A DNA stretch of 51,741 bases from assembly GCA_902785855.1 (NCBI GenBank), contig CADAAJ010000002.1:1-51741 (forward strand), in the 5' to 3' direction. How positions within the stretch are numbered: position 1 is the first letter of the stretch; each line of letters opens with the position of its first letter. Below the pieces are notes generated by a model that did not search any database, was not told the origin of the DNA, and saw only the letters and a program-made list of their open reading frames with translations. The position numbers and the translations under genes are program-made. This stretch comes from an uncultured Methanobrevibacter sp. Its GTDB lineage: Archaea > Methanobacteriota > Methanobacteria > Methanobacteriales > Methanobacteriaceae. Shown here in pieces: positions 29,189-37,908 of the stretch.

Positions 29189-30310
29189 TTAAATGTTAAC
29201 CGGATAAAATTCAGTATATTTGGAGTTTCTTTCAATAGGATTTCTTCCAAGATTTTTAACCATATTATCCAATGTTTCAATTGATGCATCAACACCATCA
29301 GGAGCACCAGATGCTTCTGATAATTCATCTCCACCTAATGTACCACCTAAATCATTAGCTCCAGCAGTTAATACAACTTGTGCAAATCTAAAACCCATTT
29401 TTACCCATGATACCTGAATATTTGGAATCAAATCTCTAAGCATTAATCTGGAAACTGCATATAATTTTAAATCTTCAGTTCCACTTGCTCCCAAATTTCT
29501 CTGACCTTCTAAAAATATTGGGGAATATTCATGCATAAATGTCATAGGAATAAACTCTGTAAAACCATGAGTTTCCTGTTGAATTTTACGGATAATATCA
29601 ATATGTTCGACTCTTTCTTCTAAAGTTTCTACATGCCCATACATTATTGTTGCAGAACCAGGTATTCCAACTTCATGAGATGTTTTTACAATGTCAATCC
29701 ATTCAGCTACACTAACTTTTTCAGGACAGATTATTTCTCTTGAACGGTCTGTTAAAATTTCAGCAGCAGTTCCAGGTAATGTATCAAGACCAGTGCTTTT
29801 AAGTCTTTCAAATCCTTCAACAATATCAATACCTGAAACATCACATGCATCTTTAATCATTGTCGGTGAAAATCCGTGTATCATAACATCAGGATATTCA
29901 TCTTTTAGTAAAGATAAAATATGTTCATAATATTCAATATCTGCTTCAGGAAGAACTCCACCCATAACACAAAATTCATGAGCACCTTTTTGAACTGCAC
30001 CTTGAGCTTTGGCAAGTATAGCATCATCATCTAAAATATATGCCTCAGAATCGTCAGCATCTTTTCCAAAAGCACAAAAACCGCATTTAACTTTACAAAT
30101 ATTGGTGAAATTGATATTACAGTTATTAATGAAAGTTACATCATTTCCAACAATTTTATTTCTCAGATAATCAGCAGTAGCAAGTAAAGGGTATAAATCC
30201 GCCCCTTGAATATTCATCAGGTAATTTGCCTCATCAACAGATATGGATTCATCCAATGATTTTGTTAGAATTTTTTCTGTTTTAGAAGAAATTGACAATT
30301 TATCAAACAT
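29189..30310 (-). CDS. cofH: FO synthase subunit 2 (radical SAM)
   Basis: 373 residues. CofH joins 5-amino-6-(ribitylamino)uracil and tyrosine on the way to the F420 chromophore FO. The radical SAM cluster motif CKVKCGFC sits at ~72-79 within NFTNICKVKCGFCAFGK. Other family segments are GAHEFCVMGGVLPE, HGFSPTMI, GTAAEILTDRSREIICP, and the C-terminal GGTLGGDELSEASGA. CofG is not in this window. There is no ribosome site; a TATA-like TATTTATTTATTTAAAA lies ~20-25 bases upstream, suggesting a leaderless mRNA. It ends 24 bases before tmk. Confidence 0.93.
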   Translation of the reverse strand: MFDKLSISSKTEKILTKSLDESISVDEANYLMNIQGADLYPLLATADYLRNKIVGNDVTFINNCNINFTNICKVKCGFCAFGKDADDSEAYILDDDAILAKAQGAVQKGAHEFCVMGGVLPEADIEYYEHILSLLKDEYPDVMIHGFSPTMIKDACDVSGIDIVEGFERLKSTGLDTLPGTAAEILTDRSREIICPEKVSVAEWIDIVKTSHEVGIPGSATIMYGHVETLEERVEHIDIIRKIQQETHGFTEFIPMTFMHEYSPIFLEGQRNLGASGTEDLKLYAVSRLMLRDLIPNIQVSWVKMGFRFAQVVLTAGANDLGGTLGGDELSEASGAPDGVDASIETLDNMVKNLGRNPIERNSKYTEFYPVNI

Positions 30311-30449
30311 GATGTTATATTAGTTTTAAATAAATAAATAGGTTACCCTTATTTTTTCACAAAATAAATAATTTTATGAATAAAGCATGATTAAATAGTT
30401 TTTTATAGTAATTTAAACATAAACATAATAATTAATTAATAGATGTGAT

Positions 30450-30944
30450 ATGATGGATAGTAGTGAAGCTATTTACAATGGTCTTAAAGATGCAGGAATA
30501 GATTTTATTGTCAGTGTTCCCTGTGTTAACCTATCAAAAATATTAGATATGCTTAATGAAGATGATGAAATAACCCACATTCCAGTAACCCGTGAAGAAG
30601 AAGGTATTGGAATTTGTGCCGGAGCTTATTTAGGTGGTAAAAAAACCGCTATTTTAATGCAAAATTCAGGACTTGGAAATTCAATTAATGCATTAAAATC
30701 ACTTACTGAATTATATAATTTCCCTTTGTTAATGATAATGAGTCACCGTGGAACTGATGGTGAAAATATTGTAGGTCAAGTTCCAATGGGGCAGTCCACA
30801 CCAAGATTATTGGAAGCTATGAATTTTAAATTTTTTAAACCAGATACCCCTGAAGCAGCTTATGAAGATATAAAATTATCCTGGAATTTATCCGAAGAAG
30901 AAGGTCTTCCAGTCAGTATTCTTTTAGAGATTAAATATTGGTGA
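30450..30944 (+). CDS. comD: Sulfopyruvate decarboxylase, alpha subunit
   Basis: 164 residues. With ComE it decarboxylates sulfopyruvate to sulfoacetaldehyde in coenzyme M synthesis, using thiamine diphosphate. It is the N-terminal (pyrimidine-binding) half of a TPP enzyme: the catalytic Glu is in [18 protein letters not shown], followed by [13 protein letters not shown] and the MSHRG segment. Two adjacent ATGs at 30450 and 30453 are possible starts; GTGAT just before them fits the second better. comE follows four bases after the stop. Confidence 0.95.
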   Translation: MMDSSEAIYNGLKDAGIDFIVSVPCVNLSKILDMLNEDDEITHIPVTREEEGIGICAGAYLGGKKTAILMQNSGLGNSINALKSLTELYNFPLLMIMSHRGTDGENIVGQVPMGQSTPRLLEAMNFKFFKPDTPEAAYEDIKLSWNLSEEEGLPVSILLEIKYW

Positions 30945-30948
30945 TAAC

Positions 30949-31488
30949 ATGACCAGAAGAGATGCTATACTTGAAATAATGAATCAAATTGATGATGAAT
31001 TGATTATTTGTAATATTGGATTTCCATCAAGAGAATTATACGATTTAGAGGATAGAGATAAAAATTTCTATATGATTGGTTCAATGGGACTTGCTTCATC
31101 AATAGGCTTTGGATTAGCTTTGGCAAAACCTGATAAAGATATTGTTGTTATTGATGGTGACGGATCATTATTAATGAATATGGGCTCCCTTGTAACTATT
31201 TTTGCAAACAATCCTAAAAATTTAACATGGATTGTAATTGATAACGGTGCATATGGCTCTACTGGTAATCAGGACACATATGCTAAAGTAATAGATTTAG
31301 TAGATATTGCAAAAAGTGTCGGATTTAAAAATAGTTATAATTTTAATGAAATTGACTTAAAAGAAATAATTAATAGTGATGATGTGAGTTTTATTGTATA
31401 TGAAACTGATGCAGGAAATTCCTCTGCACCAATCATTGATTTAGATCCAGTAACAATTAAAAAAAGGTTTATGAAATCAATTGAATAA
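30949..31488 (+). CDS. comE: Sulfopyruvate decarboxylase, beta subunit
   Basis: 179 residues, the diphosphate-binding half of the TPP enzyme. The motif GDGSLLMNMGS (from ~68) binds Mg-TPP, preceded by MGLASSIGFGLALA and followed by IDNGAYGSTGNQ. It acts with ComD. The GGTGAT ribosome site lies in the comD stop region, so translation is coupled. It ends eight bases before the convergent HdrA-like gene, the last gene of the operon that begins with comA. Confidence 0.95.
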   Translation: MTRRDAILEIMNQIDDELIICNIGFPSRELYDLEDRDKNFYMIGSMGLASSIGFGLALAKPDKDIVVIDGDGSLLMNMGSLVTIFANNPKNLTWIVIDNGAYGSTGNQDTYAKVIDLVDIAKSVGFKNSYNFNEIDLKEIINSDDVSFIVYETDAGNSSAPIIDLDPVTIKKRFMKSIE

Positions 31489-31496
31489 CATAAACC

Positions 31497-33800
31497 TTAT
31501 TTCCCATCCAATTCAGCTATTCTTCTGTCAAACTCTGTTAATTTACGAGCAAGACCAGTGAAATAAGGAATATAAACTTTTGAAAAAGTAATTCTTTCAG
31601 GGTCTTCATCAAGTTCAATTAATCTATTTTTAACACCCTGTATTTTACGTTCAACTTCATCATACATTAAATCACCAGGGAACTCACCAATAAATACACC
31701 ATCAGCACCATTTTCAAGTGCATACCTTATATGTTTTGGTGTTACACGATTAACTGAAATAACTTTAATAATATGGATTGATTCAGGATAGGATAGTCTG
31801 TTAACACCGATATTATCAGCAGCAGTATAACCTATATTATCCAAAAAGACAAGTATCATACGTTCGCCTTTCTGTTTTTTAGATAATACTCCGCCAATAG
31901 TTGCCTTAATCTTCTCATCAATATTACCATTAATAGCAATAGCTCTCTGTTCACATCCAATAAGACATTTTCCACATCCTGTACAGCTCATCGGATCAAT
32001 ATATATTTCATCATTATGAATACTCATTGATTTATATTTACAATGTGCAATACATTCTCCACACACAATACATCTTTCAGTGTCAATTTCTGCAATGAAT
32101 GGTTCAATTTCCACGCCACCATAATTATATTCACCTACTTTTGATGCAGCTGCTGTTGCCTGCATTATTGAATCTGTAATATCTTTTGGCTCATGTGCTG
32201 TTCCACAAACAAAAATTCCCTGTACATCAGTAGCAATAGGTTTGATTTTTGGGTGTGATTCTTTGATAAATCCATCTTCAGTAGTACCTACATTTAAAAT
32301 TTCAGCAATTTCTTCAGTACCTTTAGAAGGCTCCATTGCAGTTGAAAGAACAACCATATCTGCTTCTATTTCAACAAATTCTCCTTTAATAGTATCTTCT
32401 GTTCTGACAATAAAGTTGTCACCTTTTCTAACAACTTCTCCCGGACGTCCTCTTAAAAATCTGACTTCATTTTCCTGAGTGTGTTTATAATATTTTTCAA
32501 ACATTCCAGGAGTTCTAACATCAGTATAACATATTAAAACATCAGTATCCGGATATTTATGCTTGATAATATTTGCATTTTTAAGAGCAACAGTACAACA
32601 TATTTTTGAGCAGTATTTATGCCCGTCAGGTTTTTCATCACGTGAACCTACACACTGTATCATTACAACACGCTTTGGAACTTCACCATTTGATTTTAAA
32701 AGTTTACCTTTAGTCGGACCGTTAACACCAGTAATACGACCCAATTCAGATTGAGTTATTACATCATCATAACGGGTATAACCGTATTCCGGACGTTTTT
32801 CCATATCAAAAAGCTTATGTCCTGTTGCAACAACAATTGAACCAACTTGGAGAGGAATTCTCTCAGATTTTCCCCTTAGTTTAATAGCTTTCATACTACA
32901 AACTTTTACACAGTTACTGCATTTGGTACAATTATCCATATCAATTACATATGATTCCGGATAGGACTGGCCAAAAGGTCTGTAAATAGCTTTACGCATT
33001 GATAAATTATCATTCCAATCATTAGGAACTTCAACTTCACATACTTCTGCACATTTACCGCATGAAATACATTTATCTTCATCAACATATCTTGGAGATT
33101 TTTCCAAAATCAGATTATATGTTCCTGCCCTTCTTTCAGCTTCAATTACTTTAGTATTTGTTAAAACTTTAATATTTTCATTCCATACAAGTTCATTAAG
33201 TATTGGGTTTAACAAACACATACCACATTCTTCAGCAATTTTAACCGGTGAAAATACTTTACCAATTTTTGCCATGTGTCCACCAATAGAAGGAGATTGT
33301 TCTATGAGAGTTACTTTAGTACCCTGTTTAGCTAGTGATAGTGCTGCATTCATACCTGCAATTCCACCACCAATTACAGCTACTTCATCCGGAGTTTGAC
33401 AATAAATTGGATCAACAGCATCGGATTGTTTTACTTTTTCTATTGAAGCATTGATTAAACTGATAGCTTTATTGGTTGCTTTTTTACTGTCATCATGTAC
33501 CCAAGAACACTGTTCACGGATATTTGCCATGTCCATTAAATAAGGATTAAGAGGTTTTACATAGTCCTGAAATGTTTTTTCATGAGATATCGGTGAGCAA
33601 GCTGCAACAACTACCCTATCTAAATCATAATCAAAAATTGCATCTCTAATAATTTTACGACCATTTAGTGAACATAAGTTTTCAAATTGCCCTATAAAAT
33701 CAACATCAAGTTCTTCTTTAACTTTATCCAAATCAATGGTGTCAGATATATTCCCACCACATTCACATAAAAATACTCCAACTTTCAAATCATCCCTCAT
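31497..33800 (-). CDS. HdrA-like flavo-iron-sulfur protein fused to cysteine-free MvhD domain
   Basis: 767 residues. Residues 1-~645 are HdrA: GVFLCECGGN at the N-terminus, AACSPISHEKTF, the FAD motif GGGIAG (~143), ECGMCLLNP, and four ferredoxin motifs (CISCGKCAEVC, CTKCSNCVKVC, CIVCGECIAHC, CTGCGKCLIGC). Residues ~650-767 align to MvhD (ADNIGVNRLSYPESIHIIKV ... ENGADGVFIGEFPGDLMY ... ERITFSKV). HdrA-MvhD fusions are known (HdrA2 of Methanosarcina), but here all MvhD cysteines that should bind a [2Fe-2S] cluster are replaced and the domain has none. A GGAGG ribosome site and an ATGA overlap couple it to the HdrB-like gene. It is probably a paralogue, not the main heterodisulfide reductase. 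Confidence 0.9.
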   Translation of the reverse strand: MRDDLKVGVFLCECGGNISDTIDLDKVKEELDVDFIGQFENLCSLNGRKIIRDAIFDYDLDRVVVAACSPISHEKTFQDYVKPLNPYLMDMANIREQCSWVHDDSKKATNKAISLINASIEKVKQSDAVDPIYCQTPDEVAVIGGGIAGMNAALSLAKQGTKVTLIEQSPSIGGHMAKIGKVFSPVKIAEECGMCLLNPILNELVWNENIKVLTNTKVIEAERRAGTYNLILEKSPRYVDEDKCISCGKCAEVCEVEVPNDWNDNLSMRKAIYRPFGQSYPESYVIDMDNCTKCSNCVKVCSMKAIKLRGKSERIPLQVGSIVVATGHKLFDMEKRPEYGYTRYDDVITQSELGRITGVNGPTKGKLLKSNGEVPKRVVMIQCVGSRDEKPDGHKYCSKICCTVALKNANIIKHKYPDTDVLICYTDVRTPGMFEKYYKHTQENEVRFLRGRPGEVVRKGDNFIVRTEDTIKGEFVEIEADMVVLSTAMEPSKGTEEIAEILNVGTTEDGFIKESHPKIKPIATDVQGIFVCGTAHEPKDITDSIMQATAAASKVGEYNYGGVEIEPFIAEIDTERCIVCGECIAHCKYKSMSIHNDEIYIDPMSCTGCGKCLIGCEQRAIAINGNIDEKIKATIGGVLSKKQKGERMILVFLDNIGYTAADNIGVNRLSYPESIHIIKVISVNRVTPKHIRYALENGADGVFIGEFPGDLMYDEVERKIQGVKNRLIELDEDPERITFSKVYIPYFTGLARKLTEFDRRIAELDGK

Positions 33801-34738
33801 TTTTTAACCTCCTTTAAATCCTTAATTATAGAGTCTATTGGTACAGTATGTGCTTTAACACCAATAACTTTATCAAAATCACCACCCATAGCCAGTGCAA
33901 TAAACTGTGCAATATTTAAATGAATAGCTTTGAAATTTCTTCCTTCTCTTTCTGCTATTAAATGCTGATATCTGTCAAACTGAATATGGCAATTAGGACA
34001 CAAATGAACTAAAATATCAACATCCTCATCACCAATAGCATTCATTTTATCTGCAGTTGCTGTAAAAGATAAATCAGGATTTGAATATCTTTGTCTAAAA
34101 CCAGTTCCACATGTTGCCCTTTTGTGATCATACCATCCAATTGTTTTACATCCACATTCTTCTATTAGCTCATCCATGATATTTGGATCTCTTACACCAC
34201 CAATTGTATCTTCATAATGGACTTTACAATAATGACATCCATGGTGTGTAGCTATTTTATAATCACTTAAATCATATTTGATTTTATCTTTAATTTCATC
34301 TTTTTTACCATATAAAATATCTACAACATGATAAATATTTTCTGTTGGTTTTAAATCATCTTTTTCATATTTGAAATGACTTAAACCATTTTCATCAAAA
34401 AGCTGGTTAATATGATTTCTCAAATCATCTTTTTTATTAAGTAATTTAACTGATTTTTTATTGATTGCATAACATGTTGCACACATCATAACAAGATTTG
34501 GTCTTCCCATATCCTTTGCAATTCTAAAATTTCTTGCACCAATAGCAGATGTGTCAATCTGATTAAATACATCTGAATAATGTCCAAGACCAGTACAGCA
34601 GGTTTGTTTATCTGAAATTTCATAATCAATACCTAATTTATCAAAAACAAATTTAGTAGATGCTTCAACTCCAGGATATTCTACACTTACAAGACAACTT
34701 CTAAAAAGAAGTAAATCTTTATCAGGAACTACTTTCAT
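33797..34738 (-). CDS. HdrB-like protein, second CCG motif incomplete
   Basis: 313 residues with two CCG-type cysteine motifs like HdrB, which binds the noncubane [4Fe-4S] clusters that cleave CoM-S-S-CoB. The first motif is intact: C in LFRSCLVS, CC in TCCTGLGHY, CATC. The second has C in HHGCHYC and CPNC, but the double Cys position reads ATCGTG, so one ligand is missing. Extra cysteines nearby (GCHYC, ECGC) might compensate. An AGGAGG ribosome site precedes the ATG. Coupled by 4-base overlaps on both sides. It is likely a specialised HdrB paralogue with a different substrate. Confidence 0.88.
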   Translation of the reverse strand: MKVVPDKDLLLFRSCLVSVEYPGVEASTKFVFDKLGIDYEISDKQTCCTGLGHYSDVFNQIDTSAIGARNFRIAKDMGRPNLVMMCATCYAINKKSVKLLNKKDDLRNHINQLFDENGLSHFKYEKDDLKPTENIYHVVDILYGKKDEIKDKIKYDLSDYKIATHHGCHYCKVHYEDTIGGVRDPNIMDELIEECGCKTIGWYDHKRATCGTGFRQRYSNPDLSFTATADKMNAIGDEDVDILVHLCPNCHIQFDRYQHLIAEREGRNFKAIHLNIAQFIALAMGGDFDKVIGVKAHTVPIDSIIKDLKEVKK

Positions 34739-35337
34739 TTATAATCCTCCTGAGAAGCTCTGATTTTTTCAATTTTATCCTTAAAACCAGTTATAGTTAA
34801 TATTTTACTTACCTCATCAATAGTTTCTTTTGATGGCATTAATGGAGGATCAAGTTCAAGTTCATTTCTTATTTCATCCAAATGCAGTCTAAAATCCCAC
34901 CATCCCGGCACATCTCTGTCAATATCTTTGAAAAATATTTCAGGTATTGCACCAATAGCTGCATTAAAATATGAATCTGCAAATCCCATATATTCATAAA
35001 GTTTATCATAACCTATTTTATTTTCAATAGCCATCTGCTTTAATATCTGATTTACTTCACATACACTATTTCCAACAGGACAAACACTGTGGCAAGTATA
35101 ACAATAAAAACAGTTCCAAATATTATCATCGGCTAAAATTGATTCATCACCTTCCAAAACCCTTTCAATAATATCTCTTGGATTATAATCGGAATGTCTT
35201 GCAGCAGGACAGATAGATGTGCACATTCCACACTGTACACATTTTAAAACACCTTCATCCTTTGAGTTTTTTACATCTTCAATAATTTTTTCTGCAAAAT
35301 TAATAGGTGAATCTGAAATTTTTTGTTGACTGGACAT
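34735..35337 (-). CDS. HdrC-like ferredoxin protein
   Basis: 200 residues from the ATG at 35337, chosen because AAGGTGAG lies just upstream; the frame is open 12 codons further but overlaps the previous gene. Two intact [4Fe-4S] motifs are visible: CVQCGMCTSICP and CFYCYTCHSVCP, as in HdrC, which passes electrons from HdrA to HdrB. The C-terminal helices continue to ~200. It sits in the order C-B-A, each coupled to the next, after the marker 16 gene. Confidence 0.9.
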   Translation of the reverse strand: MSSQQKISDSPINFAEKIIEDVKNSKDEGVLKCVQCGMCTSICPAARHSDYNPRDIIERVLEGDESILADDNIWNCFYCYTCHSVCPVGNSVCEVNQILKQMAIENKIGYDKLYEYMGFADSYFNAAIGAIPEIFFKDIDRDVPGWWDFRLHLDEIRNELELDPPLMPSKETIDEVSKILTITGFKDKIEKIRASQEDYK

Positions 35338-35347
35338 TAATCTCACC

Positions 35348-36598
35348 TTAAAGTTTAAATTCAGAGTTTTCAATCATTTTCTTTAATTTTAAAGATAATT
35401 TATTACCCCGTAATCTGTCTGACTGTCTGCAGATAATAGGAATATTAACCATTTTATCATTAATATTTAAATCAACATTACCTGTATTCATTGTAAATGC
35501 ATCATGTTTACAATAATTAGCACACATTCCACATCCAAAACAATATGCCAGATTTAAAGAATCTTTTTTAAATGCATTTGTAGGACATATTTCTTCAACA
35601 TGACAATTATCACAGCTTAAACATTTAGACCTGTCATATTGTGGTCTTAAATCATAATCTTTCCATAGTTTATCATAATCTGTTTCATCAAGTGGAAGAT
35701 GGCGTCCTTTAATATCTGCAACAGGAATTTCAATTTCACTGTCAGTTACAAGCAAGTTATTATAAATTTCTTCATTTAAAACAGGAATTGGAATAGCTAC
35801 CGTATCATAAATTTCTCCACCCTGACCTGTTTTAAATCCTCCCAAATAGTATGAATCCATTTTTGTTAAATCAGCTGATAACATTAAATTTGGTTTTTCG
35901 TAACTTGATCTTGTACCGTCACCTAAAATATAACCTACAGCACCGTTTAGTAAAACTTTACAACCTTCTTTTATTACATTGTGAGGAATATCATTTTGAA
36001 GAGGATTTAAATCACCACATCCTGAAAATGTCAAACCGGACAGATTACCTTCAAGTGGTGTTGCTGCAAATATTGATTTAACAGATTCTTTATTTGGATT
36101 AGTAAAAGCAGTGTAATTTTTAAATGCCATACGTGAACCAATGATTTGTGCTCTTGTTATATCATCTATTGTAATTGTGTTTTCAATTGTTAATCCGTCA
36201 ACACTTTCTACACGTACATCTATGTTTTTGCCTTCTAAAAGTTCTTTTAAAAGGAATCCTCCACCATAATTTTCATCATAAATAGAATGAGAAGTTCCAT
36301 GTAAAATAACATCAACAGAACCTAACCATTCATTAGGACAAGGTCCTGCAAAAGCTGGTACTCCATTTAAATAAACTTCACGGGCTCTGATAAATTCCCC
36401 AGGAGGTGAAATTATAAAGTTTAAAATAGCTGCTGTACCGCTCATAACTCCGCATGTTCCTGTTGTTACAACATCAACATCTTCAAAAGCAGGTGCATCA
36501 TTATTTTTTACTAATTTTTTAAATTCTTCGGCAGTATATATATTAGCTTCACCATTTTCAATTTTTTCATTTATTTGGCTAATATCTCTTGCTTTCAA
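35348..36598 (-). CDS. Methanogenesis marker 16 type protein (DUF39 plus two ferredoxin motifs)
   Basis: 416 residues. The first ~320 are DUF39/COG1900: TTGTCGVMSGTAAI, GPCPNEWLG, SGCGDLNP and GYILGDGTRSS. The C-terminus has two [4Fe-4S] motifs (CLSCDNCHVEEICP and CFGCGMCANYC). A DUF39 protein with a ferredoxin partner is known to convert aspartate semialdehyde to homocysteine in Methanosarcina; the marker 16 subgroup has been discussed as acting on another aldehyde. Being directly after comA, an aldehyde-to-thiol step in coenzyme M synthesis is an attractive inference. The start is TTG at 36598 with an AAGGGG ribosome site; no ATG is near. Confidence 0.85.
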   Translation of the reverse strand: MKARDISQINEKIENGEANIYTAEEFKKLVKNNDAPAFEDVDVVTTGTCGVMSGTAAILNFIISPPGEFIRAREVYLNGVPAFAGPCPNEWLGSVDVILHGTSHSIYDENYGGGFLLKELLEGKNIDVRVESVDGLTIENTITIDDITRAQIIGSRMAFKNYTAFTNPNKESVKSIFAATPLEGNLSGLTFSGCGDLNPLQNDIPHNVIKEGCKVLLNGAVGYILGDGTRSSYEKPNLMLSADLTKMDSYYLGGFKTGQGGEIYDTVAIPIPVLNEEIYNNLLVTDSEIEIPVADIKGRHLPLDETDYDKLWKDYDLRPQYDRSKCLSCDNCHVEEICPTNAFKKDSLNLAYCFGCGMCANYCKHDAFTMNTGNVDLNINDKMVNIPIICRQSDRLRGNKLSLKLKKMIENSEFKL

Positions 36599-36610
36599 TT
36601 TAAAAACCCC

Positions 36611-37384
36611 TTATTTAATTTTACCTACTGTATCTCCTCTAAGTCCTCTTCTTAAAGTTTCAAGAGAAGTGATATCATCACTGGAAACATTACCAAGATT
36701 TACAGTATTTCCTAATTTTAAAATAAAAAATACCTGCTGGTCTTTATTTGGTGCTTCCCAGAGAAGTTTATCTCCATTGAAATTACGAAGAATATAATCG
36801 ATTTCATCTTCTTTTGCATTTCCTGATTTATCATAAATTCCAATGTTTTTTCCACCTTCTCTAGCTTCAACAATGATTAATGAAGAACCTGCATCAAGTT
36901 CATCCTGCATATAATTAATTCTTTCATCCAAAGTTAATTCTTTATCAAGATTTGGATCTTTTTTCCCAACTTCAGATAAAACTTCAAAACCTTCACTTTT
37001 AGCCTTATCTATACATTCCAATTTATTTTCATGAGGAATATTAATAGATCCATCAGATATTTCTACTGCTTTAAATCCAAGATTATGTGCTTCTTTGAAA
37101 AATTCATCAAGTTTATTATTCATATAAGCAAGTTCAAATAATGTACCGCCAGTATAAGGTACAATATTATGAGACTGATACATTTTAACCTTTGATTTGA
37201 TAATATCCTGTTCATGGACAATAGAAGTTCCCCATCCGAATTTAAGATAATCTACATAGTCTCCGGAAATTTCCATTAAACTTTTTGCGGTTTGATAACC
37301 TAATCCTTTATCTAAAACCATTGTAATGCCTTTACTTCTTGGTTTTTCTTCACGCTTAATAGATAAAAATTCAAATGATTTCAA
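36611..37384 (-). CDS. comA: Phosphosulfolactate synthase
   Basis: 257 residues from a TTG at 37384. ComA adds sulfite to phosphoenolpyruvate, the first step of coenzyme M synthesis. It is a TIM-barrel protein with family segments MVLDKGL, VDYLKFGWGTS, YTGGTLFE, AVEISDGS, VGKKDP, and LETLRRGLRGDT at the C-terminus. The start is by comparison with the family, which begins (M)KxFEFL; GTG codons at 37399 and 37393 are alternatives. First gene of the operon comA - marker 16 - HdrC/B/A-like, 12 bases before the marker 16 start. Confidence 0.94.
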   Translation of the reverse strand: MKSFEFLSIKREEKPRSKGITMVLDKGLGYQTAKSLMEISGDYVDYLKFGWGTSIVHEQDIIKSKVKMYQSHNIVPYTGGTLFELAYMNNKLDEFFKEAHNLGFKAVEISDGSINIPHENKLECIDKAKSEGFEVLSEVGKKDPNLDKELTLDERINYMQDELDAGSSLIIVEAREGGKNIGIYDKSGNAKEDEIDYILRNFNGDKLLWEAPNKDQQVFFILKLGNTVNLGNVSSDDITSLETLRRGLRGDTVGKIK

Positions 37385-37422
37385 AAATAACACTCTCACT
37401 AAAAATAAATAAATTGTTAATT

Positions 37423-37434
37423 AATAATATATAA
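37423..37434 (-). promoter_or_regulatory. TATA box of the comA-Hdr-like operon
   Basis: Reading toward comA, TTATATATTATT is centred about 44 bases before the TTG at 37384. The predicted transcription start is near 37402, leaving a leader of under 20 bases. Confidence 0.45.
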
Positions 37435-37473
37435 CATTTAATTAAAAAAAAGTTTGGGTAAAAAAATGAAAAA

Positions 37474-37761
37474 TTATTCTGCATTAATTTCATTTTCTGA
37501 TCTTACAACCAAATCAGAAAGTGAATTGCGAACATTTTCCGGAATAGAATTGTTTTCTTTATCAGCAATTAACTGAGAAATAATTTTGCATAAAACAAAA
37601 ATAGCATGTTTATGTTCAGCTTTAGTTTTATGAATATGATGAGGGCTTATCTTTAAACTGATGTATTCACTACAATCATTAGAAATCTGGTCATCTACTG
37701 CTAAATATTTTAAAACATATACTAAAAATTGATGTAATTGTATCATTTCGTCTTTATACAT
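37474..37761 (-). CDS. UPF0058 family protein
   Basis: 95 residues, complete. It matches UPF0058, a small helical archaeal family, by the N-terminal pattern MIQLHQFLVYVLKYL and the signature SPHHIHKTKAEHKHAIF, which is rich in histidines and could bind metal. Function is unknown. It is a single gene between the comA operon and UPF0280, with its own AT-rich promoter region (TATATTTTT-like stretch near 37800). Confidence 0.82.
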   Translation of the reverse strand: MYKDEMIQLHQFLVYVLKYLAVDDQISNDCSEYISLKISPHHIHKTKAEHKHAIFVLCKIISQLIADKENNSIPENVRNSLSDLVVRSENEINAE

Positions 37762-37908
37762 AGATATCTAACCCTTAACTTAACTAAAATCATTAGTTAA
37801 AAATATAACTCTCATTTTTCTTTATAGTTAATTATTATTAATAACTAATATTTAAATATTGCATTAAATTTACATTACAAAAATTTAATTGAAAATTAAC
37901 CTGAAAAA

